From contig NZ_MSIF01000002.1 in NCBI RefSeq assembly GCF_001921215.1, forward strand, positions 248,001 to 312,000: DNA of 64,000 bases. The letters are read 5' to 3'. Source of the stretch: Actinophytocola xinjiangensis. Its GTDB lineage: Bacteria; Actinomycetota; Actinomycetes; Mycobacteriales; Pseudonocardiaceae. The translations under genes and the position numbers were made by a program. The number at the start of each line of letters is the position of its first letter. Positions within the stretch are counted from its first letter, which is position 1. The notes under the pieces are model-generated. The model worked only from the letters and a program-made list of their open reading frames with translations, was not told where the DNA came from and did not search any database. This document shows, piece after piece, positions 32,720 through 41,611 of the stretch.

Positions 32720-34345
32720 ATGGGCGCGGGTTTCCTTGAGGCGAACGGTGTCGGCTACCGACTCGACGACGGCCGGCGCCTGTTCGCCGACGCCACGTTC
32801 CGGGTCGGCGCCGGGCAGGTGGTGGCGCTGGTCGGCGCCAACGGCGCGGGGAAGACCACCCTGCTGCGGATCCTGGCCGGCGAGCTGACCGCGCCCGAGG
32901 GCGGGCTGACGGTCCAGGGTGGACTCGGCGTGATGCCGCAGTTCATCGGCTCGGTGCGCGACGACCGGATGGTGCGCGACCTGCTGCTGGCCGTGGCCCC
33001 GACGCCCGCGCGGGCCGCCGCCGCCGAGCTGGACGCCAGCGAACTGGCCATGATGGACACCGACGACGAGCCGACCCAGCTGCGGTACGCCAACGCGCTG
33101 CACGCGTGGGGCGAGGCCGGCGGCTACCAGCTGGAGGTGCTGTGGGACACGGTCACCGTCGCCGCGCTCGGCGTTCCGTACGACCGGGCGCGTTTCCGCG
33201 AGGTGCGCACGCTGTCGGGCGGCGAGCAGAAGCGGCTGGTGCTGGAGGCGTTGCTGGCCGGGGCCGAGCAGGTGCTGCTGCTCGACGAGCCCGACAACTA
33301 CCTCGACGTGCCGGGCAAACGCTGGCTCGAACAGCGGCTGTCCGAGTGTTCGAAGGCGGTGCTGCTGGTCAGCCACGACCGTGAGCTGCTGGCGGCGGCC
33401 GCCACCCAGGTCGTCACCGTCGAGGGCGGGACGACGTGGGTTCACGGCGGCGGGTTCGGCACGTGGCACGAGGCTCGGGTGGCCCGGTGGGAGCGGATGG
33501 CCGAGCTGCGTCGCCGGTGGGACGAGGAGCATCTCAAGCTCAAGGAGCTGGTCCGCAACCTGCAACAGGCGGCGATGATCAGCGACGCGATGGCGGCGCG
33601 GTACAAGGCGTCCCAGACGCGGTTGCGCAAGTTCGAGGAGGCGGGCGCGCCGGCGTTGCCGCCTCGGGAGCAGTCGGTGCGCCCGAGACTGCGCGGCGGC
33701 CGGACCGGCCTACGGGCGATCACCTGCGAGAACCTCGAACTGACGGGGCTGATGAAACCGTTCGACCTGGAGGTCTTCTTCGGCGACCGGGTGTGCGCGC
33801 TGGGCTCCAACGGCTCCGGCAAGAGCCACTTCCTCCGCCTCCTGGCCGGTGACGATGTGACCCATGAAGGTGTCGCCCGATTGGGGGCGCGAGTGGTGCC
33901 CGGCCTGTTCGCCCAGACCCACCAGCACCCCGAGTGGACCGGCCGAACCCTGATCGACATCCTCTGGCAGGGCGACGACGAACGCGAGGGCCTCGACCAG
34001 GGCCGCGCCGCGGCGGCCCTGTCCCGCTACGGCCTGGCCCCGTCCCGCGAACAGCGGTTCGAGACGTTGTCGGGCGGTCAGCAGGCCCGGTTCCAGGTCC
34101 TGCTGCTGGAACTGTCCGGCGCGACCCTGCTCCTGCTGGACGAGCCGACCGACAACCTGGACCTGACCTCGGCGGAGGCGCTGCAGGACGCGCTGGAGGA
34201 GTTCACCGGAACCGTCGTCGCGGTCACCCACGACCGATGGTTCGCGAAGTCCTTCGACCGGTACCTGGTCTTCCGCTCAGACGGCATCGTCACCGAAACC
34301 GACACCCCCGTCTGGGACGAGACCCGGGTCCGCCGGGACCGGTAA
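32720..34345 (+). CDS. ABC-F family ATPase
   Basis: This 541-residue soluble protein has two ABC domains (Walker A GANGAGKTT and GSNGSGKSH; signatures LSGGEQKR and LSGGQQAR; Walker B LLLDEPDN and LLLDEPTDN). A charged helical linker (WERMAELRRRWDEEHLKLKELVRN) separates them. No membrane domain is present, so it belongs to the ribosome-acting ABC-F group, as a translation factor or in antibiotic protection. The second Walker A ends in SH instead of ST. ATG 32720 lacks a ribosome site, which suggests a leaderless start. Confidence 0.93.
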   Translation: MGAGFLEANGVGYRLDDGRRLFADATFRVGAGQVVALVGANGAGKTTLLRILAGELTAPEGGLTVQGGLGVMPQFIGSVRDDRMVRDLLLAVAPTPARAAAAELDASELAMMDTDDEPTQLRYANALHAWGEAGGYQLEVLWDTVTVAALGVPYDRARFREVRTLSGGEQKRLVLEALLAGAEQVLLLDEPDNYLDVPGKRWLEQRLSECSKAVLLVSHDRELLAAAATQVVTVEGGTTWVHGGGFGTWHEARVARWERMAELRRRWDEEHLKLKELVRNLQQAAMISDAMAARYKASQTRLRKFEEAGAPALPPREQSVRPRLRGGRTGLRAITCENLELTGLMKPFDLEVFFGDRVCALGSNGSGKSHFLRLLAGDDVTHEGVARLGARVVPGLFAQTHQHPEWTGRTLIDILWQGDDEREGLDQGRAAAALSRYGLAPSREQRFETLSGGQQARFQVLLLELSGATLLLLDEPTDNLDLTSAEALQDALEEFTGTVVAVTHDRWFAKSFDRYLVFRSDGIVTETDTPVWDETRVRRDR

Positions 34346-34406
34346 CCGCCAACCGAACCAGGCGTCCGTGTCGTGACACGCGGGGATCTCTCGACCCTTC
34401 GGCGAC

Positions 34407-34426
34407 GACCGCTCGCGCGAGCGGTC
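34407..34426. terminator. Palindromic hairpin between convergent genes
   Basis: A perfect 20-bp palindrome (GACCGCTCGC and its complement) lies between the ABC-F stop and the rocD stop. It probably terminates both transcripts; no U-tract is seen. Confidence 0.5.
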
Positions 34427-34463
34427 AGGATCCGAACCCGCGACCGGATTGTTCCGTAACGCG

Positions 34464-35666
34464 TCAGCCGGCGAGGACTTCGGCGAAGGTGTCGATGCCG
34501 TGGTCGAGGTCGGACCGGGAGATGACCAGGGGTGGGGCGATGCGCAGGGTGGTGTCCTGGGTTTCCTTGCACAGCACGCCCCGGTCCATGAGCTTCTCGC
34601 TGAGGGTGCGGGCGTTGCGGCCGGGGGCGATCTCCACGCCGGCCCACAGGCCCCGGCCTCGGACCTCGGCCACGCCGTGGCCGACGAGGGCGTTGAGGCG
34701 GCGGTGGAGGTGGGCGCCCAGCGTCGTCGACCGCTCCTGGAACTCGCCGGTGGACAGGAGGCGGATGACGGCCCGGCCCACGGCGCAGGCCAGGGGGTTG
34801 CCGCCGAAGGTTGAGCCGTGTTCGCCGGGGCGCAGGACGCCCAGGACGGCTCGGCTGCCGACCACGGCCGACACCGGGAGGATGCCGCCGCCCAGGGCCT
34901 TGCCGAGGGTGTACAGGTCGGCCCGGATGCCGTCGTGGGTGGACGCCAGGAGGGTGCCGGTGCGGGCCAGGCCGGACTGGATCTCGTCGACGATGAGCAG
35001 GGCGTTGTGGGTGTCGCACAGGTGGCGGACCTCGCGGAGGTACCCGGTGGGGGGAACCAGGACGCCGGCCTCACCCTGGACGGGTTCGATCAGGACGGCC
35101 GCGGTGTGCGGGGTGATGGCCGCCTCCAGCGCCTGCGCGTCTCCGTACTTCACCACCTGGAAGCCGGGGGTGAAGGGGCCGAAGTCGTTGCGGGCCACCG
35201 AGTCCGTGGAGAACGAGATGATCGTGGTGGTGCGGCCGTGGAAGTTGGAGCCGGCGACGATGATCTCGGCCCTCCCGTCCGGGACGCCCTTGACCTGGTA
35301 GGCCCACTTGCGGGCCACCTTGATCGCCGACTCGACGGCCTCCGCGCCGGAGTTCATCGGCAGGACCATCTCGGTGCCGGTCAGCTCCGCCAGTTCCTGG
35401 CAGAACAGGCCCAGCTGGTCGTGGTGGAACGCCCGGCTGGTCAGCGTCAGCGTGTTCAGCTGCTCGACGGCCGCCGCGACCAGCGCGGGATGCCGGTGGC
35501 CGAAGTTGAGCGCCGAGTAGCCGGCCAGGAAGTCGAGATAGCGCTTGCCGTCCACGTCGGTCACCCACGCGCCCTCCGCCTCGGCCAGGACGACCGGTAG
35601 CGGATGGTAGTTGTGCGTGCTCCACGTCTCGTCGAGCGCGATCAGGTCCGCAGCGGAAAGCGACAT
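34464..35666 (-). CDS. rocD: Ornithine aminotransferase
   Basis: This 400-residue class III PLP aminotransferase has the PLP lysine K256 in LYTLGKALGGG, the substrate motif STHNYHPLPVVL at the N-terminus, and LPMNSGAEAVE and IVDEIQSGLARTG. These match ornithine-oxo-acid transaminases, which convert ornithine to glutamate semialdehyde. It lies downstream of the pyrimidine-type cluster on the same strand but 141 bp away, so it probably has its own promoter. Use of another omega-amino acid such as beta-alanine cannot be excluded. Confidence 0.9.
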   Translation of the reverse strand: MSLSAADLIALDETWSTHNYHPLPVVLAEAEGAWVTDVDGKRYLDFLAGYSALNFGHRHPALVAAAVEQLNTLTLTSRAFHHDQLGLFCQELAELTGTEMVLPMNSGAEAVESAIKVARKWAYQVKGVPDGRAEIIVAGSNFHGRTTTIISFSTDSVARNDFGPFTPGFQVVKYGDAQALEAAITPHTAAVLIEPVQGEAGVLVPPTGYLREVRHLCDTHNALLIVDEIQSGLARTGTLLASTHDGIRADLYTLGKALGGGILPVSAVVGSRAVLGVLRPGEHGSTFGGNPLACAVGRAVIRLLSTGEFQERSTTLGAHLHRRLNALVGHGVAEVRGRGLWAGVEIAPGRNARTLSEKLMDRGVLCKETQDTTLRIAPPLVISRSDLDHGIDTFAEVLAG

Positions 35667-35807
35667 GTAAACAGATTAGGTCCAGCCGGCGGCGGAATCA
35701 TCCGCAGACCATTGCGCAGAACGTCCAATCGTTGCGCACATCGCGGGTGGGGACCACGAAACGTTGTGCCGACCTCGGTTCTGACGTCCGATTCCGCCGC
35801 CGATGGC

Positions 35808-36800
35808 TCAGAGCGCGGGGATGATCTCCTGCCCGTACGCGCGCAGCGTGTCCTCCTTCGCGTCGTGCATCAGGTAGATCGAGAACTGGTCGACGCCCAA
35901 CTCGGCCAGCTCGGTGAGCCGCTTGACGTGCGCCTGCGCCGGTCCGACCAGGCAGAACCGGTCGACGATCTCGTCAGGCACGAAGTCGGTCGACGGGTTG
36001 CCGGCCTTGCCGTGGTGGGCGTAGTCGTAGCCCTCGCGCCCCCGGATGTAGTCGGTCAGCTCGTGGGGGACCGGCCCGGACTCGCCGTAGCGGGCCACCA
36101 GGTCCGCCACATGGTTGCCGACCATGCCGCCGAACCACCGCAGCTGGTCACGCTGATGGGGGATGTTCTCACCCACATAGGCGGGGGCGGCGACACACAT
36201 GGTGATCCCGCCGGGATCGCGGCCGGCGTCCCGCGCCGCCGCCCGCACCGACTCGATCGTCCAGCGGGCGATCGCCGGGTCCGCTGTCTGCAGGATGAAC
36301 CCGTCCGCCTGCTCGCCGACCAGCCGCAGCGCCTTGGGCCCGTAGGCCGCCATCCAGACCTCCAGCCGCCCGTCGCGCACCCACGGGATCCGCACCGGCG
36401 CGTCGTGGTGGACGACCTCCCGACCCTCGGCCAGCTCGCGGATCACGTGCATCGACTCGCGCAGCACCGCCAGCGACGCCGGCCGCTGACCGATCACCCG
36501 CCTGGCCGAGTCGCCCCGCCCGATCCCGCACACCGTCCGGTTGCCGTACATGTCGTTGAGCGTGGCGAACAGCGACGCGATGACCGACCAGTCCCGCGTG
36601 GACGGGTTGGTCACCATCGGCCCGACGACCATCTCCCGTGTGGCCGCCAGGATCTGCGAGTAGATGACGAACGGCTCCTGCCACAGCACGTGCGAGTCGA
36701 ACGTCCAGCCGTACCGGAAGCCGAGGTTCTCGGCCTCGGTCATCAGCCGGACCACCTCGCTGGCCGGCGGGTCGGTCTGCAGTACCACCCCGAAGTCCAT
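35808..36800 (-). CDS. Luciferase-like (F420/FMN) oxidoreductase of the pyrimidine-type cluster
   Basis: This 330-residue TIM-barrel LLM protein begins MDFGVVLQTDPP and has FDSHVLWQEP, VGPMVTNPSTRDW, TVCGIGRGDSAR and VWMAAYGPKALRLVGE. These fit the CPS_4043-type subfamily (TIGR03842), known to me as a frequent neighbour of hydantoinase genes. ATG 36800 is preceded by a G-rich site. It is the last gene of a tightly spaced operon (14 bp after the dihydropyrimidinase). The cofactor, F420 or FMN, cannot be read from the sequence. Context makes it the candidate for the missing redox step on the pyrimidine or hydantoin ring. Confidence 0.88.
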   Translation of the reverse strand: MDFGVVLQTDPPASEVVRLMTEAENLGFRYGWTFDSHVLWQEPFVIYSQILAATREMVVGPMVTNPSTRDWSVIASLFATLNDMYGNRTVCGIGRGDSARRVIGQRPASLAVLRESMHVIRELAEGREVVHHDAPVRIPWVRDGRLEVWMAAYGPKALRLVGEQADGFILQTADPAIARWTIESVRAAARDAGRDPGGITMCVAAPAYVGENIPHQRDQLRWFGGMVGNHVADLVARYGESGPVPHELTDYIRGREGYDYAHHGKAGNPSTDFVPDEIVDRFCLVGPAQAHVKRLTELAELGVDQFSIYLMHDAKEDTLRAYGQEIIPAL

Positions 36801-36813
36801 CCTGGGCACCCCC

Positions 36814-38199
36814 TCAGACGAGATACTGCGACAGGTCCCTGGCCAGGAACTTCCCGTGGCCGGCCTTGCCGTGGAACTGGCCGTCGGCGATGACCACCGA
36901 CCCCCGCGACAGCACCGTCGACACCCCACCGGTGATCGACAGGCCCTCGTAGGCCGAGTAGTCGACGTTCATGTGATGCGTGTCGGCCGACAGGGTCTGG
37001 CGCAGCGCCGGGTCGTAGACCACCACGTCCGCGTCGGCGCCCGGCGCGATCACACCCTTGCGCCCGTAGAGGCCGAACATCCGCGCCGGGGTCGCCGACG
37101 CCACCTCCACCCAGCGGGCCAGGGTCAGCTCACCGGCGACCACGCCCTGGTGCAGCAGGTCCATCCGGTGCTCCACCCCCGGCATGCCGTTGGGGATCTT
37201 GGAGAAGTCGCCCCGCCCCAGCTGCTTCTGGTCCTTGAAACAGAACGGGCAGTGGTCGGTGGACACCACCGACAGGTCGTTGGTGCGCAGCCCGCGCCAC
37301 AGGTCGGCCTGGTGGTCCTTGGTGCGCAGCGGCGGCGACGCGACGTACTTGGCGCCCTCGAAGTCCGGTTTGGCCAGGTCCTCGATGGACAGGTACAGGT
37401 ACTGCGGGCAGGTCTCGGCGAACACGTTCTGCCCGGTGTCCCTGGCCTGCGCGACGGCCTCCAGGGCCTGGCGGGCCGACAGGTGCACGATGTAGAGCGG
37501 CGCGCCGGTGACCTTCGCCAGCTGGATGGCCCGCGAGGTCGCCTCGCCCTCCAGCTCCGGCGGGCGGGTGAGGCCGTGCTCGACCGGGTCGGTGCGCCCG
37601 GAGGCGATCGCCTGGGCCACCAGCTCGTCGATGGCGATGCCGTTCTCCGCGTGCATCATGATCATCGAGCCGGTCTCGGTGGCCTTGTTCATCGCGCGCA
37701 GGATCTCGCCGTCGGTGGCGTAGAAGACGCCGGGGTAGGCCATGAACATCTTGAAGCTGTTCACCCCGGCCGCGATGCAGGACTCCATCTCCTTGAGCGA
37801 CTGGTCGTTCACGTCGGAGACGATCATGTGGAAGCCGTAGTCGACGGCGCAGTTGCCGTCGGCCTTCTCGTGCCACTTGTCCAGTGTGGACAGCAACGAG
37901 GTGCCCTTGGCCTGCACGGCGAAGTCGATGATCGTCGTCGTGCCGCCCCACGCGGCGGCGGTCGTGCCGGTCTCGAAGGTGTCCGCCGAGAACGTGCCGC
38001 CGAAGGGCATCTCCATGTGCGTGTGCGCGTCGATGCCGCCGGGCAGCACGTACTTCCCGTCGGCCTCGATGATCCGGTCGGCCTCGGTGAACACCCCCGG
38101 CGCGGTCACCGCGGCGATCGTCTCGCCGTCCACCAGCACGTCGGCGGCCAGCGCGCCACCGGCGTTGACCACCGTCCCGTTGCGGATCAGGGTGCGCAT
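36814..38199 (-). CDS. hydA: Dihydropyrimidinase/hydantoinase
   Basis: This 461-residue amidohydrolase opens 5,6-dihydropyrimidine rings to N-carbamoyl-beta-amino acids. The binuclear metal site is complete: H59 and H61 (DAHTHMEMP), K150 (NSFKMFMAYPG, the carbamylated lysine, at the same number as in bacterial hydantoinases), then MMHAENG, YIVHLS and VSTDHCPF. ATG 38199 follows GAGG. The gene lies 5 bp after the amidohydrolase for the next step and 14 bp before the LLM gene. Confidence 0.95.
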   Translation of the reverse strand: MRTLIRNGTVVNAGGALAADVLVDGETIAAVTAPGVFTEADRIIEADGKYVLPGGIDAHTHMEMPFGGTFSADTFETGTTAAAWGGTTTIIDFAVQAKGTSLLSTLDKWHEKADGNCAVDYGFHMIVSDVNDQSLKEMESCIAAGVNSFKMFMAYPGVFYATDGEILRAMNKATETGSMIMMHAENGIAIDELVAQAIASGRTDPVEHGLTRPPELEGEATSRAIQLAKVTGAPLYIVHLSARQALEAVAQARDTGQNVFAETCPQYLYLSIEDLAKPDFEGAKYVASPPLRTKDHQADLWRGLRTNDLSVVSTDHCPFCFKDQKQLGRGDFSKIPNGMPGVEHRMDLLHQGVVAGELTLARWVEVASATPARMFGLYGRKGVIAPGADADVVVYDPALRQTLSADTHHMNVDYSAYEGLSITGGVSTVLSRGSVVIADGQFHGKAGHGKFLARDLSQYLV

Positions 38200-38204
38200 C
38201 GGCC

Positions 38205-39047
38205 TCACGCCCCGGTCAGCGAGTCGTAGGTGTCGGGGCGGCGGTCGCGGTAGAACTGCCACAGGTCGCGGACCTCGGTCAGCACGCCCATGTCCAGGTC
38301 GCGCACGACGACCTCGTCCTCGCCGTCGGAGGCCGCCTCCCCGACCAACTGCCCGCGCGGGTCGGCGAAATAGGACTGGCCGTAGAAGTCGTTCTCGCCC
38401 AACGGTTCCACGCCGACCCGGTTGATCGCGCCGACGAAGTACTCGTTGGCCACGGCCGCCGCCGGCTGCTCAAGGCGCCACAGGTACTGGGACAGGCCCC
38501 GGCTGGTGGCCGACGGGTTGAACACGATCCGCGCGCCGCCAAGGCCCAGTGCGCGCCAGCCCTCCGGGAAGTGCCGCTCGTAGCAGATGTAGACGCCGAT
38601 CTTGCCCACGGCCGTGTCGAACACCGGGTAGCCCAGGTTGCCCGGCCGGAAGTAGAACTTCTCCCAGAAGCCCTTGACCTGCGGGATGTGGTTCTTGCGG
38701 TGCTTGCCCAGGTAGGTGCCGTCGGCGTCGATGACCGCCGCGGTGTTGTAGTAGACGCCCGGCTGCTCCTGCTCGTACATCGGCACGACCAGCACCATGT
38801 TGTGCTGGTCGGCCAGCTCGCACATCAGCTGGGTGGTCGGCCCGTCGGGGATCTGCTCGGTGTAGGAGTAGTAGTCGGCGTCCTGCACCTGACAGAAGTA
38901 CGGGCCGTAGAACAGTTCCTGCAGGCACAGGACCTGGGCGCCCTGCGACGCGGCGGTGGCGATGTGGGCCACGGCGGCCTCGATCATCGAGTCCTTGTCC
39001 CCCGTCCAGCGCTGCTGGACCAGAGCGGCCCGAACGATCTCGGACAT
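38205..39047 (-). CDS. Beta-ureidopropionase/N-carbamoyl amide hydrolase (nitrilase family)
   Basis: This 280-residue nitrilase-superfamily amidase has the triad E44 (LQELFYGPYF), K118 (KHRKNHIP) and C155 (YICYERHFPE). It should release ammonia and CO2 from N-carbamoyl-beta-alanine, giving beta-alanine, the step after dihydropyrimidinase. Its ATG overlaps the transporter stop (TGATG at 39047), so the two are translationally coupled. Confidence 0.95.
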   Translation of the reverse strand: MSEIVRAALVQQRWTGDKDSMIEAAVAHIATAASQGAQVLCLQELFYGPYFCQVQDADYYSYTEQIPDGPTTQLMCELADQHNMVLVVPMYEQEQPGVYYNTAAVIDADGTYLGKHRKNHIPQVKGFWEKFYFRPGNLGYPVFDTAVGKIGVYICYERHFPEGWRALGLGGARIVFNPSATSRGLSQYLWRLEQPAAAVANEYFVGAINRVGVEPLGENDFYGQSYFADPRGQLVGEAASDGEDEVVVRDLDMGVLTEVRDLWQFYRDRRPDTYDSLTGA

Positions 39048-40624
39048 CAGCGTTCTCCTTCCGTTCGCTGCCCGGCGGCAGCCTCGTCGCGCCGGCCTGC
39101 GGTCAGCACCAGGTACACGAGGAATGCTGCCACGAAACCGACCAGCCAGCTGTAGTCGTACAGGTCCTTGAGGAACGGGATCAGGCCGTCCACCGGGAAC
39201 GGTCCGGACTTGACTCCCTGGTCGTCGACGGTGGAGTAGGCGCCGCCGACGGCCAGCAGCGCGCCGACGACCGCGGCCACCAGCGCCGCCCAGTTCCATC
39301 CGCCGCGGTACCAGTACCGCCCCCGTTCGGCGTACAGGTCGGCCAGGTCCAGGTGGGTGCGGGCGCGCACCCAGTAGCCGGCGGCCAGCACCCCGGCGAT
39401 CGGCGCGAGCAGCCCGCCGTAGGTGTTGAGCCAGGCGAAGATGTAGATGTCGGGGTCCTCGTAGAGCTTCCACGGCAGGATGACGACCCCGATGATCCCG
39501 GTGATCAGCCCGCCGACCCGGAAGCTGATCCGCTTCGGGAAGGCGTTGGAGAAGTCGTAGGACGGGCTGACGACGTTGGCCGCGATGTTGGTCGACACCG
39601 TCGCCAGGATGACCACCAGCAGGCCGACGAACACCGCCAGCCCGCTGTCGAACCGGTTGATCAGGTTCACCGGGTCGAACAGCGAGTTCAGGTTGTCGCC
39701 GAGCTCGTCGCCGTAGACCTCGACGGCGCTGGACGTGATGATGATCGACAGCAGCGCGATGAACGCCATGCTGGTCGGCAGCCCGAGGATCTGGCCGATG
39801 GTCTGCTTGCGCTGGCTGGCGGAGAAGCGGGAGAAGTCGGGGATGTTGAGCGAGAGCGTCGCCCAGAACGCGATCATCCCCATCAGTGAGGGCGCGAACA
39901 CCTTCCAGAAATCAGCGCCCCAGCCCAGTCGGGACTCCTGGGAGAAGATCGAGCCGATGCCGCCGGCCTCGCCGACGATCCACACGGCCACCGCGATCAG
40001 GCTCAGCGCCAGGATCGGCGCCGCCCAGTTCTCCAGCCACCGGACCGCGTTCATACCGCGCCAGATGAACACCATCTGGCCGAACCAGAACAACGCGAAG
40101 CACAGCCACAGCGTCCACGGCTTGCCGGCCAGCGACGCGGCCTCGGTCCAGCCGTCGCCGGTCATCCTGCCGATGATCGAGTACATCGCCGAGCCGCCGA
40201 TCCAGGTCTGCACGCCGAACCAGCCGCAGGCGACCAGGGCGCGCAGCAGGGCGGCCAGGTTGGCGCCGTGCATGCCGAAGAAGGCGCGGGCGTAGACCGG
40301 GAACGGGATGCCGTACTTGGTGCCGGCGTGGCTGTTGAGCAGCATCGGGACCAGGACGATCAGGTTGGCCAGGGTGATCGTCAGGAACGCCTGGAGCCAG
40401 TTCATCCCGAACAGGATCAGCCCGGCGGCCAGCGAGTAGCTGGGCACGCAGAACGCCATGGCCATCCACAGCGCCGTGTAGTTGTAGGTGTTCCAGGTGC
40501 GTTTCTCGATCGGCACGGGGGCCAGCTCGGAGTTGTAGAACCGGCTGTCGCTGATGCCCGAGTGGTCGGCGAGGTCGACCCGGCCGTCGGGATGGGTGGT
40601 GGCGGTGCTGCTAACCGGTGCCAT
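39047..40624 (-). CDS. NCS1-family nucleobase/hydantoin permease
   Basis: This 525-residue membrane protein has about 12 helices and the NCS1 N-terminal motif ELAPVPIEKRTWNTYNYTALWMAM. The inner helices contain NSHAGTKYGIPFPVYARAFFG and ACGWFGVQTWIGG, as in Mhp1, PucI and cytosine permeases. It is the first gene of the operon, and its neighbours point to uracil, thymine, dihydropyrimidine or hydantoin as the cargo. The upstream region carries a 9-bp word shared with the pucR promoter region. Confidence 0.94.
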   Translation of the reverse strand: MAPVSSTATTHPDGRVDLADHSGISDSRFYNSELAPVPIEKRTWNTYNYTALWMAMAFCVPSYSLAAGLILFGMNWLQAFLTITLANLIVLVPMLLNSHAGTKYGIPFPVYARAFFGMHGANLAALLRALVACGWFGVQTWIGGSAMYSIIGRMTGDGWTEAASLAGKPWTLWLCFALFWFGQMVFIWRGMNAVRWLENWAAPILALSLIAVAVWIVGEAGGIGSIFSQESRLGWGADFWKVFAPSLMGMIAFWATLSLNIPDFSRFSASQRKQTIGQILGLPTSMAFIALLSIIITSSAVEVYGDELGDNLNSLFDPVNLINRFDSGLAVFVGLLVVILATVSTNIAANVVSPSYDFSNAFPKRISFRVGGLITGIIGVVILPWKLYEDPDIYIFAWLNTYGGLLAPIAGVLAAGYWVRARTHLDLADLYAERGRYWYRGGWNWAALVAAVVGALLAVGGAYSTVDDQGVKSGPFPVDGLIPFLKDLYDYSWLVGFVAAFLVYLVLTAGRRDEAAAGQRTEGER

Positions 40625-40771
40625 CGCTACTCCGCAGGTGTCTGGGCCGATGGTGCGACAACGGGCATCGTTGAGTGTCCGGCTCGGACCAGGGGAGTGT
40701 CAGAGTGTCGGCCGTTGGCGGGTTCTGTTGACAGTCTGCCTCTTGACGATCTGTCCTGTGTAGACAGCGAA
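40625..40771 (-). promoter_or_regulatory. Operon promoter region with dyads and a GACAGTCTG word
   Basis: This 147-bp region precedes the permease start. It holds a dyad CTGTC-N7-GACAG (40751-40767), CTGT-TG-ACAG (40725-40734), and GACAGTCTG (40730-40738). The last also occurs, inverted, between pucR and the aminotransferase gene (43245-43253). These are candidate PucR sites. Confidence 0.4.
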
Positions 40772-41611
40772 TCAGAGCTGGTGCAGCAGCCAGCGGGGCC
40801 CGGTCACCTCGGCGCCGGCGGCCCGACAGCGGGCCTTGAGCTCCCGGTCGGCGGTCACCACCAGACACAGCGCGCCCGGGTCCTCGGCCAGGATCCCGCG
40901 GACCGAGGCGACGATCTGGTCGTCGCCGTCCCCGGCCGCCGACACCACGTCGACCGACGTCCCACCAGCGCCGATTCCACGCGCCTTACCCTCCACGACC
41001 AGCACCTTCTCCGGGAACGCCCGGTCGAACGGGCCCATCCCGGTGACCCCGCCGACGGCCGCCACCTCGTCCCGCAGCCGCGCCGCCGCGCCCGCCCGGT
41101 CCCGCCACCAGCCGTCGGCCCGCGACCCCATCACGTTCGCCACGTCCACCACCAGCACCGGCCGGCGCAGACACGGCCGCAGCCGGGGCCAGGCGTCGGC
41201 GAACGGCCCGAACAGGTCCTGGTCGGCCACCTCGTCCACCGGGACCCAGGCCGCGCCGGCCGACTCCCACGACGCCGGCCCGACCTCCGCCCGCCCGGCC
41301 ACCGTGCCGATCACCGTGTCGTAGGCCCAGCCGCCGTGGTCCTCGTGCATCACCGCCCGCACGGTCACCGTCGAGACCTCCAATGTGGACTCCTCGGAGG
41401 TCTCCCGCAGCGCCGCCTGGACCGGGGTCTCGTCGCTGTCGCGGGCCCCGCCGAACACCCCCCAGGTGTCGCCGCCGATCGTCAGCTTCGCCCGGTGCTG
41501 GAGCAGCACGAACCCGTCGTGGTGAACCAGCAGCCCGGCCGCGCCGAAACGCCCCCAGTGGGTGTGCCCCTGTCCACACTCGACGAGGCCGTCACCGTCC
41601 CGCCTGGTCAT
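40772..41611 (-). CDS. Nudix hydrolase fused to NYN/PIN-like domain
   Basis: This 279-residue two-domain protein has a complete Nudix box in residues 1-150 (GGARDSDETPVQAALRETSEE). Residues 150-279 resemble a NYN/PIN nuclease fold with conserved acids in LVVDVANVMG, AAGDGDDQIV and LVVTADRELKA. Linking nucleotide-diphosphate cleavage to a probable RNase-type domain suggests a role in RNA or nucleotide turnover. The ATG at 41611 overlaps the pucR stop (ATGA), so it is made together with PucR. Confidence 0.85.
   Translation of the reverse strand: MTRRDGDGLVECGQGHTHWGRFGAAGLLVHHDGFVLLQHRAKLTIGGDTWGVFGGARDSDETPVQAALRETSEESTLEVSTVTVRAVMHEDHGGWAYDTVIGTVAGRAEVGPASWESAGAAWVPVDEVADQDLFGPFADAWPRLRPCLRRPVLVVDVANVMGSRADGWWRDRAGAAARLRDEVAAVGGVTGMGPFDRAFPEKVLVVEGKARGIGAGGTSVDVVSAAGDGDDQIVASVRGILAEDPGALCLVVTADRELKARCRAAGAEVTGPRWLLHQL

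Noticed and set aside
34407-34440. tRNA-like arm near GGATCCGAACCC
   Set aside because: Only an isolated T-loop-like string is present. No acceptor or anticodon stems fold around it, and the palindrome beside it reads as a terminator.
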